Source: Brooklawnia cerclae (lineage in GTDB: Bacteria > Actinomycetota > Actinomycetes > Propionibacteriales > Propionibacteriaceae). From it: a stretch of 64,000 bases of DNA. A program made the position numbers and the translations under genes. Under the pieces are notes generated by a model. The model was not told the DNA's origin and did no database searches. It saw only the letters and a program-made list of their open reading frames with translations. This document shows, one piece after another, positions 14,168-20,948 of the stretch. The stretch lies in the NCBI RefSeq assembly GCF_011758645.1, contig NZ_JAAMOZ010000001.1:1178001-1242000 (forward strand). Direction: 5' to 3'. Each line of letters begins with the position of its first letter. Within the stretch, counting starts at the first letter, position 1.

Positions 14168-14545
14168 ATGAGTGGTGACGATCGCAAAGGTGGAGAGTCT
14201 CGTGGAAGGACTGGCAGAGTTCTGCCCCTGGTGATCTACATTCTCACAGGTCTCGTCATCGGGTTCGCTGCATCCATCGGATATCTGAATGCGTCGATGG
14301 CTGTCGGCAAACACGTGATAGTCAACGTGACAGAAGAGGGCATACGACTGGGCTATCTCAACGGCATGATCGGAAGGATATGGCTATCAGGAGCGCTTCT
14401 CTTCTTGGGCGGAGTCGTCTTGGTCGGGTTCAAGCGAAAGTGGATATTTGTGGTCGCGCTTCTGGTTATGCAGGTCGCTGCGGCCGTCATAATGTCCTAT
14501 TACGACGCCGAAATGATAGAAGTGGTGGAAGGGATCATAAAGTAG
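14168..14545 (+). CDS. Small membrane protein of unknown function
   Basis: A 125-residue protein with a short charged N terminus and three likely membrane segments: LPLVIYILTGLVIGFAAS, IWLSGALLFLGGVVLVGF and WIFVVALLVMQVAAAVI. The last is followed by an acidic tail. ATG 14168 is chosen because AAGGGGG lies at 14153-14160. Codon use includes several ATA and AAG/AAA choices unlike the housekeeping genes nearby, which fits an acquired segment. I do not recognise the family, and no neighbour fixes its role. Confidence 0.6.
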   Translation: MSGDDRKGGESRGRTGRVLPLVIYILTGLVIGFAASIGYLNASMAVGKHVIVNVTEEGIRLGYLNGMIGRIWLSGALLFLGGVVLVGFKRKWIFVVALLVMQVAAAVIMSYYDAEMIEVVEGIIK

Positions 14546-14584
14546 TGGCTTTGCCCACGCGGTGCGGGTGATCTGCCGCTGAGG

Positions 14585-14830
14585 TCACGAGGACAGCAGG
14601 ACAGTGCGTTCCGGGTGTTCGGCGGCCAGGTCTGCGTCGAATGTGGCCACTTTCGCGTCGTGATGGGCAGCCAGGCCGACCAGATAGGCATCGGTCACCT
14701 GCCGGTGAGCCCGGACCCGGTCGAGATCGATGTGGGAGTAGGAGACGGAGTCGGGCCAGAACCGGCATCGCGGGTGCTGGTGGAAGCTGGCCAGAAGGGC
14801 CACGGGCCGTCTGAGATGCCTGTGTGCCAT
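14585..14830 (-). pseudogene. Truncated VapC-like PIN-domain toxin (C-terminal part)
   Basis: The frame encodes a stretch that matches the C-terminal half of VapC toxins: RCRFWPDSVSYSHIDLDRV, then HRQVTDAYLVGLAAHHDAK and VATFDADLA. The Asp of VTDAYL is one of the conserved PIN acidic residues. The N-terminal half, with the first metal-binding Asp, is missing: upstream the frame runs into sequence unlike VapC that overlaps the start of the kinase gene. There is also no VapB partner. I infer a decayed toxin. The end of the real homology near 14830 is approximate. Confidence 0.6.
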
Positions 14831-14848
14831 CTGTGACACGATGACGTC

Positions 14849-16024
14849 ATGATCGAGACATGGCCGGAGGTTGCCGATTCCCATCGGCCGGGGGAGACGG
14901 TTCGCGGCTCGGTTGGGACAACACCCGACCAACGTTGGACGATCGTGGCGGCCGTGATTCTCGGGGGCATGTATGTCAGTTCGGGGCTGCCTCGCGAGAG
15001 CGACTGGCTGGCGGCTGCGATGCAGATCGGGATCCTGGTGGCGGTGGCTTTCTCAGGCTGTCGCTTGGCCGTCTCGGCGACGGGGACCGGCACTCTGTTG
15101 CTTCTGGCGTATGTCGCGAGACCCAGTACGGACATCACTTTCTCGGCACTGGGTGGCTATGTGATTCTCGTGGCCGCGCTGGCTGATCGGCGAAGGCTGT
15201 TCGCCCTGCTGTGGTCGGCGGTCTACCTGATCCTGATGGGGATGCACCAGACCGTCAGCGCCACAACGTGGCACACGTGGAGGGACTTGATGGGCAACTT
15301 CGTCTTGTTGGCCGTGGTCTTCACGATCGTTGGTGAGGTAGTCGGTGTCTCCCGTCAGCGCCGCCGGGCCAGGAGCGTCAGGGAAGCGCAAAAGGTACGC
15401 CGAACACTGCAATCCGCGGCGCGGGCCATGCATGATTCCATCGCGCAGTCTGCTGCCCAGGCTCTATGGCTCACCCGGGAGGCCCGTCAGGAACTTGATG
15501 ATGGGTCGTCGCATGAGGCGCTTCTTGTTGCTGAGAATGCCTGCGAAAGAGTCGTCGACCAAACCCGGGAGATGATGGCCTCCTTGCAACAGGGGCGAGA
15601 CATCATGTCGTCCAGCGCCGACCATGCGGAACAGGTGCGATGTGTTCTCGAATCCCAAGCCCGTCAGCTGGGCCGGAGCGGTCGCGTTGTCGTGTGGGAA
15701 TGTGATCTTCCCCCACAGGCTTCGGCTGAGGTGATCTCGGGGCTCTCAGCCGTGGCCGTGGAGGCGACCAGGAACATGGTGAAACACGGCGGGGAGCAGG
15801 GCGAATACGAGTGCTCGATTCGCTGGGATCGAGCCGCTGGTGTGGTGCGGGGTGCCTTCAGTAATCCGGTGGACGTCCCAGGGGGAAGGGCGATCTCGAC
15901 CGGCCTTGGGCTGGTGATCATGGCCGATGAAGTGCGCGCACTGGGTGGCATGATATCCACTGGGACGCGAGATGGGCGGTGGATAGTGGAGTTCAGCATT
16001 CCTGTGGGAGACGATGATGCCTGA
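14849..16024 (+). CDS. NarL-type sensor histidine kinase
   Basis: A 391-residue sensor kinase. Residues about 30-165 hold four or five membrane segments with very short extracytoplasmic loops, as in intramembrane-sensing kinases. The HisKA_3-type phosphorylation site is His195 in RAMHDSIAQSAAQAL. The ATPase domain follows, with the N box EATRNMVKHGG and the G box STGLGLVIMADEV. There is no clear Shine-Dalgarno sequence at ATG 14849, and the ATG is part of a short palindrome (ATGACGTCAT). The gene overlaps the response regulator by 8 bases and converges on an ABC transporter set, its most likely output or partner. Confidence 0.88.
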   Translation: MIETWPEVADSHRPGETVRGSVGTTPDQRWTIVAAVILGGMYVSSGLPRESDWLAAAMQIGILVAVAFSGCRLAVSATGTGTLLLLAYVARPSTDITFSALGGYVILVAALADRRRLFALLWSAVYLILMGMHQTVSATTWHTWRDLMGNFVLLAVVFTIVGEVVGVSRQRRRARSVREAQKVRRTLQSAARAMHDSIAQSAAQALWLTREARQELDDGSSHEALLVAENACERVVDQTREMMASLQQGRDIMSSSADHAEQVRCVLESQARQLGRSGRVVVWECDLPPQASAEVISGLSAVAVEATRNMVKHGGEQGEYECSIRWDRAAGVVRGAFSNPVDVPGGRAISTGLGLVIMADEVRALGGMISTGTRDGRWIVEFSIPVGDDDA

Positions 16025-16586
16025 GCGGGCCAAGCGGGCTCTGGTTGTTGACGACGATCCCATCGTCCGCGATGCCGTGGCACGTATGCTCGCACGGCGT
16101 GGTGCGGTGGAAATCGTGGACACCCTCGGCGATGGCTTCGAGGTGATCGCGTATTGCGATGGCAACAAGGTGGATGCTGTCTTGATGGATGCCCGGATGC
16201 CGGGCTTGGATGGGCTTTCGGCCTCGGCCGATCTCAAGACTCGTCATCCGGAGCTTCGTGTGGTGCTCTTCTCGTCCTATGATTCAGGCACCACCCAGAA
16301 CCAGGCACGGGCATCGATGGCGGACGCATTCGTGTCGAAGTCCGCGTCCATTGACGAGATTGAAGCGGCGCTACTGGGCACCGGTGAGCGTTCCGTCCTG
16401 ACCGGTCGTGAGTGCGAGGTGGTAGTACTTGCGGCGGAGGGACTGACAAGCCAGCAGATCGGCCGCAGGCTGGGCATCGGCGAATCTACAGTGAAAGCAC
16501 ATATCGCATCGGGGCTACGAAAGAGCGGGGCCAAGTCGCGGACGCAGTTGGTCAGGTGGGCGATCGAGAATGGCTACATCACATAG
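16017..16586 (+). CDS. LuxR/NarL-family response regulator
   Basis: A 189-residue regulator. The receiver domain has the acidic pocket VVDDDP, the phospho-acceptor Asp58 in VLMDARMPGLDG and the conserved lysine in AFVSKSAS. The C-terminal LuxR-type HTH is LTGRECEVVVLAAEGLTS, then QQIGRRLGIGESTVKAHI. ATG 16017 suits GGGAG at 16006-16010; ATG 16014 is also in frame. It overlaps the kinase gene and is surely its partner. The targets are unknown, but the neighbouring secreted-protein/ABC operon is the obvious candidate. Confidence 0.9.
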   Translation: MPERAKRALVVDDDPIVRDAVARMLARRGAVEIVDTLGDGFEVIAYCDGNKVDAVLMDARMPGLDGLSASADLKTRHPELRVVLFSSYDSGTTQNQARASMADAFVSKSASIDEIEAALLGTGERSVLTGRECEVVVLAAEGLTSQQIGRRLGIGESTVKAHIASGLRKSGAKSRTQLVRWAIENGYIT

Positions 16587-16605
16587 CCGGGGTGTCGACA
16601 GCCTC

Positions 16606-16625
16606 CGAACCACCTGAATGGTTCG
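16606..16625. terminator. Hairpin between convergent genes
   Basis: A perfect 7-bp inverted repeat CGAACCA/TGGTTCG with a 6-base loop lies between the response regulator stop (16586) and the stop of the convergent permease (16626). It could end transcription from both sides. There is no strong U tract, so the strength is uncertain. Confidence 0.5.
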
Positions 16626-17468
16626 TCACTGCGGCAAGAGGTCTCGTCGGTTGAAGGACCACAGGCCCACACCGATCGTCACGAGAATGACCGCCGCCAG
16701 GATCGCGCACATGGGTGCGGTTTTCACGCCTTGGGTGTCGAAGGCACCGTTGCGTGCCACCATCGCGAAATCGCCGACGAGAAGCTTGGAGCGGCTCAAC
16801 GACGAGACCGCGAGGTAGCTGACCACCAGCAGGAAGGCAAGCATAGGCCGCAGGGTAAGGGCAAGGACCATCTGAACGGTCGACATGGCCAATGAGAGCA
16901 GCACCGGCACCGCGAGCAGACCGTAGGCCTCGGCCGTGGTGACCTGCGACATGTCCAGCCCGTTGATGACCGCTCCCACGTCGGGGCGGGGCGCTGCGGT
17001 CATCCCGTCGAATACGAGACTGAATACCAGCCATACCAGCGCGGCGACTGCGTAGAACGTGAGCACGGTGAACACCAGCCACAGCCATTTGGCCACCCAC
17101 CAATCCGTGCGGCTTCCCACACAGTGGAGCGTGTGGACGGAGTAGCCGCTCAGGCCTTTGGCCGGATACGAGGCAACGAGCAGCGCCAGCAGAACCTGCG
17201 GCAACAGCCATGTGATGGGCAGCACGAGGCCGTCGTGGTCCGCGGCAGGGGTAGGCACACCGTTGAGTGCGTGCAGGGCGTAGTCGATCCACGCGGGGGT
17301 CTGATCCGGGAGGGATACGTCACCGGTGCGTCGGGCCTGATCGCACAGCAGGGCGAACACGGCGGCTGCGACCAGGTAGTTCAAGATATTCGAGCGAACG
17401 CCTACCTGCAGATCGTGCGCGAAGGCTGCGAAAAGCCGGCGGGCACGGCCGTGGTCAGAGCGACTCAT
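16626..17468 (-). CDS. ABC-2 type transporter permease (second)
   Basis: A 280-residue membrane protein with about six hydrophobic segments, for example YLVAAAVFALLC, LPITWLLPQVLLALLVAS, WLWLVFTVLTFYAVAALVW, LLAVPVLLSLAMSTVQMVL and MCAILAAVILVTIGVGLW. This is the layout of an ABC-2 export permease. It overlaps the preceding permease gene by 14 bases and is the last gene of the operon. Codon use is less GC-biased than in the flanking housekeeping genes. The substrate cannot be read from the sequence; the secreted protein at the head of the operon is a candidate, as is an immunity role. Confidence 0.75.
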   Translation of the reverse strand: MSRSDHGRARRLFAAFAHDLQVGVRSNILNYLVAAAVFALLCDQARRTGDVSLPDQTPAWIDYALHALNGVPTPAADHDGLVLPITWLLPQVLLALLVASYPAKGLSGYSVHTLHCVGSRTDWWVAKWLWLVFTVLTFYAVAALVWLVFSLVFDGMTAAPRPDVGAVINGLDMSQVTTAEAYGLLAVPVLLSLAMSTVQMVLALTLRPMLAFLLVVSYLAVSSLSRSKLLVGDFAMVARNGAFDTQGVKTAPMCAILAAVILVTIGVGLWSFNRRDLLPQ

Positions 17469-18285
17469 CGACCCTTGACCTTAGGGCCACGAATCCGGCC
17501 GCAAGGGCCGTCACCACGAGCCACTCGACAGCCATTGCTCCGAATCCGATGCCGACAGTTGTCTGGTGGGCGTTCACGAGTTCCATCGGGGAGAATCTGG
17601 ATCCTGCACCCTCGGGGATCGCAGCAAGGGCGAACTCGGCGACCCAAAGGATGATGAACGGGGTCGCCACGACCAGAATCCGATTTGCCACGATGTAGCC
17701 CGCTACCACAGACATCAGCCCGATCGATCCAGCCCACAAGAAGTTCACCAGGACGTATGCCAGCACATATACCAGCGGGTGCTCGTAGAACAGACCGCTC
17801 CACATGCCTGTCTCGGGGATGCCGAACACAGTTGCCTCGGGGCGTATCGCGGGCAGGAACATCGCCGTCAGGCACAGATCCAGCAGCAAAGGGAAGGCCA
17901 CCGCCACGCCTGCCGACACGAAGACGGCCACGGCTTTCGCTCGGTAATACCGGCCGCGCGGCGCGCGCGTGACCACATTGATGTCGTAGCCCGAGCGCCG
18001 GTCGTCGAAGAGCGAGGCCCCGAACGGCAGGGCCGCGAGCAGTGGGAGCAGAAACAGAAACAGGAGGCCGGCCATCTCGCTCATGTCGTAGCCCAGCCAG
18101 AACCGGTACAGGGAGTGCGGGTAGGAAGGGGAGAGCGCGGACTTTCGCTCGACGCTCATCTGCGACAGCGGGATCACCTGTGTCATGTGCAGAGTCACCA
18201 CCGCGAGCCCAGCAGCCAACGCCAGCAGCATGGAGCGGCCGGTGAAGGCCCGCTTGAGTTCGATCATCAGCAGTCTTCCTGACAT
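17455..18285 (-). CDS. ABC-2 type transporter permease (first)
   Basis: A 276-residue membrane protein with six likely segments: SMLLALAAGLAVVTLHM, AGLLFLFLLPLLAALPFG, AVAVFVSAGVAVAFPLLL, LAYVLVNFLWAGSIGLMSVV, ILVVATPFIILWVAEFALA and EWLVVTALAAGFVALR. A large extracytoplasmic loop lies between the first two. It probably forms a heterodimeric channel with the next gene, driven by the ATPase at 18880-19581. The ATG at 18285 is 10 bases after the upstream stop. Confidence 0.77.
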   Translation of the reverse strand: MSGRLLMIELKRAFTGRSMLLALAAGLAVVTLHMTQVIPLSQMSVERKSALSPSYPHSLYRFWLGYDMSEMAGLLFLFLLPLLAALPFGASLFDDRRSGYDINVVTRAPRGRYYRAKAVAVFVSAGVAVAFPLLLDLCLTAMFLPAIRPEATVFGIPETGMWSGLFYEHPLVYVLAYVLVNFLWAGSIGLMSVVAGYIVANRILVVATPFIILWVAEFALAAIPEGAGSRFSPMELVNAHQTTVGIGFGAMAVEWLVVTALAAGFVALRSRVDESL

Positions 18286-18295
18286 GGTCGTCCGT

Positions 18296-18880
18296 TCACC
18301 TGCCCACGTCAGGCAGACGCAGTTCGTACTTGTCTGGGTATGTCATCAGGCTCAGTGTGAAGGACCGCTCGTCCACCGTGTCCCATTCGGCCTGCTCGAA
18401 CTGATGATCATAGAGGTTGTAAGGCAAGCTCAAGCGGGCTTCCTCTCCGGCAGGGATATTCGACGGCCTTCCAGCGGGATTCGCTGCCTGTATACCTCCG
18501 AGATCGACTCCGTTGTACCAGGGCCCGGACCACAAGCTGAAGAACAGTATCGAATCGAGTGTTTCAGAACCCATCGGTTCGGTCGTCTCGTTGCGGAGCG
18601 TGATGTCGACCAGCATCAGCTTCACGGTGCCAATACGGTCTTCACTGGTCGGCGTATAGCCGTTGAGGACTTCCGGAATCTGCGAGCCGTCGATGAGGCG
18701 TGCACCGGTAAGGGTGATCGTCAAGCCGTTGATGGTGAGGGGTTCGCTGGGCAGTGCCGTGTGAGTCTCAGGCTGCGGCCACCTGGCGTTGACATCGGCG
18801 ATCCGCCACGTGACGCAAACTCCGAGGGTGGCGACCAACACGGCGGCAAGAAGCCAGCGGATCGGCAGTTTTCCTCGCAC
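18296..18880 (-). CDS. Membrane-anchored extracytoplasmic protein in the ABC operon
   Basis: A 194-residue protein with a single N-terminal membrane segment (WLLAAVLVATLGVCVTW) followed by an extracytoplasmic domain rich in beta-strand patterns (INGLTITLTGARLIDGS, GTVKLMLVDITLRNETTEP). The pattern of a strand pair followed by VDITLRNETTEP resembles DUF4352-like immunoglobulin folds, though this is only a resemblance. There is no lipobox. The GTG start overlaps the ATPase stop by one base. A role as accessory or immunity subunit of the transporter is an inference from position. Confidence 0.65.
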   Translation of the reverse strand: MRGKLPIRWLLAAVLVATLGVCVTWRIADVNARWPQPETHTALPSEPLTINGLTITLTGARLIDGSQIPEVLNGYTPTSEDRIGTVKLMLVDITLRNETTEPMGSETLDSILFFSLWSGPWYNGVDLGGIQAANPAGRPSNIPAGEEARLSLPYNLYDHQFEQAEWDTVDERSFTLSLMTYPDKYELRLPDVGR

Positions 18881-19581
18881 TATTGCCGCCCTCCAGTCGA
18901 TTCCGTGGGCTCCTCGGTGCGGCCGTGATGCGCGGCGAGACGCCCCTCGGAGATCTCGAAGACCTCGTCCGACAGAAACTCAAGCTCCGCGCGGTCGTGC
19001 GAGGCGAGAACCACGAGCGCGCCCTCGTCGCGGTGGCGTGTGAGCAGACCACGCAATTGCGCCACCCCATCGCGGTCGAGGCCGTTGGTCGGCTCGTCCA
19101 CAACGATGAGGCGCGGTCTCTCCATGAGCGCGGCGGCGATGCCGAGGCGCTGCTTCATGCCGAGGGAGAACTTACGGAAGACGCGCTGGTCGTCGGCCCT
19201 CAATCCGACGTCGGTCAGAGTCTGGCGCAGGCTCGCCTCAGTAGCGACGCCACGAATCATGGCAAGCAGCCGAAGGTTCTGCAGGGCTGTGTACTGGGGG
19301 AGGAACGCGGGGTTCTCGATCAGGGCGCCCGTGCTGTCAGGGAAGGCCAAACCCTTACCCAGCAGGCGATCGTCGATCGCGATCTCGCCGCTGGTCGGCC
19401 GGATCAGCCCGCAGATCGCACGCATGAGCATGGTCTTTCCCGACCCGTTGGGGCCTCGAAGCCCGTAGATGCGACCGCCCGCTAGGGTCATGCTCATGTC
19501 GTCGAGGACGACAGCACCCTTGATGACCTTGGTGACATGACTCAGGTTGATTCTCATAGCGGGGCGTTGGCCTCCGTTCAC
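18880..19581 (-). CDS. ABC transporter ATP-binding protein
   Basis: A 233-residue ATPase. It has Walker A GPNGSGKT, the Q-loop region ENPAFLPQYTALQNL, signature FSLGMKQRLGIA, Walker B RLIVVDEPTNGLD and the switch histidine in LASHDRAE. The LGMKQR-type signature is usual in ABC-2 exporters and in bacteriocin resistance/export systems. The start is GTG 19581, with AAGGAGG seven bases upstream; an ATG eight codons in is an alternative. It follows a secreted-protein gene and leads three membrane components. Confidence 0.92.
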   Translation of the reverse strand: MNGGQRPAMRINLSHVTKVIKGAVVLDDMSMTLAGGRIYGLRGPNGSGKTMLMRAICGLIRPTSGEIAIDDRLLGKGLAFPDSTGALIENPAFLPQYTALQNLRLLAMIRGVATEASLRQTLTDVGLRADDQRVFRKFSLGMKQRLGIAAALMERPRLIVVDEPTNGLDRDGVAQLRGLLTRHRDEGALVVLASHDRAELEFLSDEVFEISEGRLAAHHGRTEEPTESTGGRQ

Positions 19582-19635
19582 TCCAGCCTCCTTGAGGTAG
19601 TGGGCAGCAACGTGGCGCTGCGAGCCTAGCGGACA

Positions 19636-19675
19636 CCGGGGTGTGCTGCCTGGTGCGATGTGGGCAGCACCCCGG
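19636..19675 (-). terminator. Strong hairpin between the secreted-protein gene and the ABC genes
   Basis: Arms at 19636-19650 and 19663-19675 pair over 13 bp with a 2-base bulge (core GTGCTGCC/GGCAGCAC, extended by CCGG). The hairpin begins 25 bases after the secreted-protein stop and has no U tract. It could be a partial terminator or mRNA stabiliser, so that the secreted protein is made in excess over the transporter. Confidence 0.5.
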
Positions 19676-19699
19676 CGTCCGAGTCCGGCCCGATCGGCG

Positions 19700-20149
19700 T
19701 CAGCAGTAGTCCGGGCTCCACAGGCCGTTGGCCTTGAGCCCGATGGGTCCGATCTTCCTGGCGCCGATTGACGCCTGGGTGTATCCCCACTCGCGCACGT
19801 AGTTCGTCAGCGTGTACGTGTTGCCCTGCCGGATCTCGTAGCTGTGGCCGTCGCTCACGTCGATGTATGAGCCGTTGGAGTACGCCGAGGCCCATGCGAC
19901 GTAGGTCCTGCCCGCCTCGTTGTACTGGGCATTCAGATACACATACGACGTGTTGTCCTTGTATCTGGCCGGCGTGTACTGGGTGTCGCTGATGATGGGC
20001 CAAGAGAACGAGAACGACGAGTCTGTGCAACTCGCGTGCGCCACTTGGCTGGTCGTTACCGATACGAGCGGGATGGCGAGAAGTGCGCAGATCGCGGCAC
20101 CCGCGACCCGCTTCCTGGTGTTGGTTGTGTGGTGCGTCTGACTGGTCAT
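19700..20149 (-). CDS. Small secreted protein with two terminal cysteines
   Basis: A 149-residue precursor. It has a basic n-region (NTRKR), a hydrophobic core (VAGAAICALLAIPLV) and a probable signal-peptidase site after VAHA (residue 39). The mature protein of about 110 residues has just two cysteines, at position 2 of the mature chain (Cys41) and as the very last residue (Cys149), so one disulfide could tie the two ends together. It is rich in Tyr, Ser and Asn, with motifs ARYKDNTSYVYLN and GLWSPDYC. The general look recalls small Gram-positive secreted beta proteins (DUF2712-like), which I could not verify. A bacteriocin, signal or surface protein are all possible. The start has AGGTG nearby. 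Confidence 0.75.
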   Translation of the reverse strand: MTSQTHHTTNTRKRVAGAAICALLAIPLVSVTTSQVAHASCTDSSFSFSWPIISDTQYTPARYKDNTSYVYLNAQYNEAGRTYVAWASAYSNGSYIDVSDGHSYEIRQGNTYTLTNYVREWGYTQASIGARKIGPIGLKANGLWSPDYC

Positions 20150-20336
20150 CTTTCACCTATCGATCGAATGGGGGGTGACACGGGGACCTTCTGAACAGAG
20201 CCCTTGTTGACCAAGCACGGCAGGGCTCAACAAACTGAAATGACTCGACGATGGATGGGGCTGGAGATCTCTCCCGTGCGGTGAAGCTCGAGAAACAACC
20301 GCACGACAAGATCCTCCGCCGCCAGATGGTCGCGCG
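20150..20336. other. Leader/promoter region of the secreted-protein gene with overlapping inverted repeats
   Basis: No gene is apparent here. Two inverted repeats share bases: GAGCCCT (20198-20204) with AGGGCTC (20222-20228), and TTGTTGA (20204-20210) with TCAACAA (20227-20233). As RNA on the minus strand the two stems would be mutually exclusive; as DNA they could be a regulator site. They lie 50-85 bases before the start codon of the secreted protein. Confidence 0.4.
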
Positions 20337-20687
20337 CTAGTGGACTTTCGGAGGAGGCACATCAAGCCGGGCGAGGCGGGTCCCAGACCTGATGGACGGA
20401 TGGGCACCCCCAACGATGGCCTGCGACGGCAGGCTTGCTGGTTCGTTGGGCTTGCACCCGGGGAGCCAGGGGAACCACGTGCAGAGGTCCGTGTCCGACG
20501 CGGCAGCGACCGGTGATCTGGCTATGCCTACGGTGAGTTCAGTGCGACTGGCATCCGGACGGGAATGCCACAAGCGAAGGGCAGTGAGTTGGGATTCATA
20601 TGTCACGAACGGATGAGCGAGGGTGACGAGCGCAATGAGGACGGCGAGGCCCAGGAATGCCAGCCGACGAGCGTAAGTGTGGTCCAC
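20337..20687 (-). CDS. Possible small membrane-anchored or secreted protein
   Basis: A 116-codon frame with a basic N terminus (YARRLAFLG), one hydrophobic segment (LAFLGLAVLIALVTLAHPF) and an extracytoplasmic tail with a cysteine pair in DTDLCTWFPWLPGCKP. It lies upstream of the secreted-protein gene on the same strand. The GTG at 20687 has no convincing ribosome site, and another frame upstream (20603-20866) also looks membrane-like (FALFAKGLLVGAYPTAAAS), so a frameshifted longer gene is possible. Not a recognised family. Confidence 0.4.
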   Translation of the reverse strand: MDHTYARRLAFLGLAVLIALVTLAHPFVTYESQLTALRLWHSRPDASRTELTVGIARSPVAAASDTDLCTWFPWLPGCKPNEPASLPSQAIVGGAHPSIRSGTRLARLDVPPPKVH

Positions 20688-20948
20688 AGGAGGGATGCTG
20701 CCGCAGTCGGGTAAGCCCCCACCAGTAGACCTTTGGCGAAGAGAGCGAACTCGCTGGCGTTAGCGAACCAGCCAGCGTGGACGCGTCCTGCGCGGTCACG
20801 CGGCCCGCGTGAAATTCGCGCGGGCGCCGTGGCTTCCCGCAGGCCGTATACCGCCCGCCGGAGCACACAGCACCCGCGCGAAGTCAGGCGGCCCGCCGGA
20901 AACGCACGGCACCCGCCAAAGCGTCCGCCGGACGCAACGACCGGACGA

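Noticed and set aside
14849-20149. Lantibiotic or lactococcin-972 locus
   Set aside because: No lanthionine enzyme, no double-glycine or lactococcin-972-type precursor and no large DUF1430-type partner; the precursor has a normal signal peptide.
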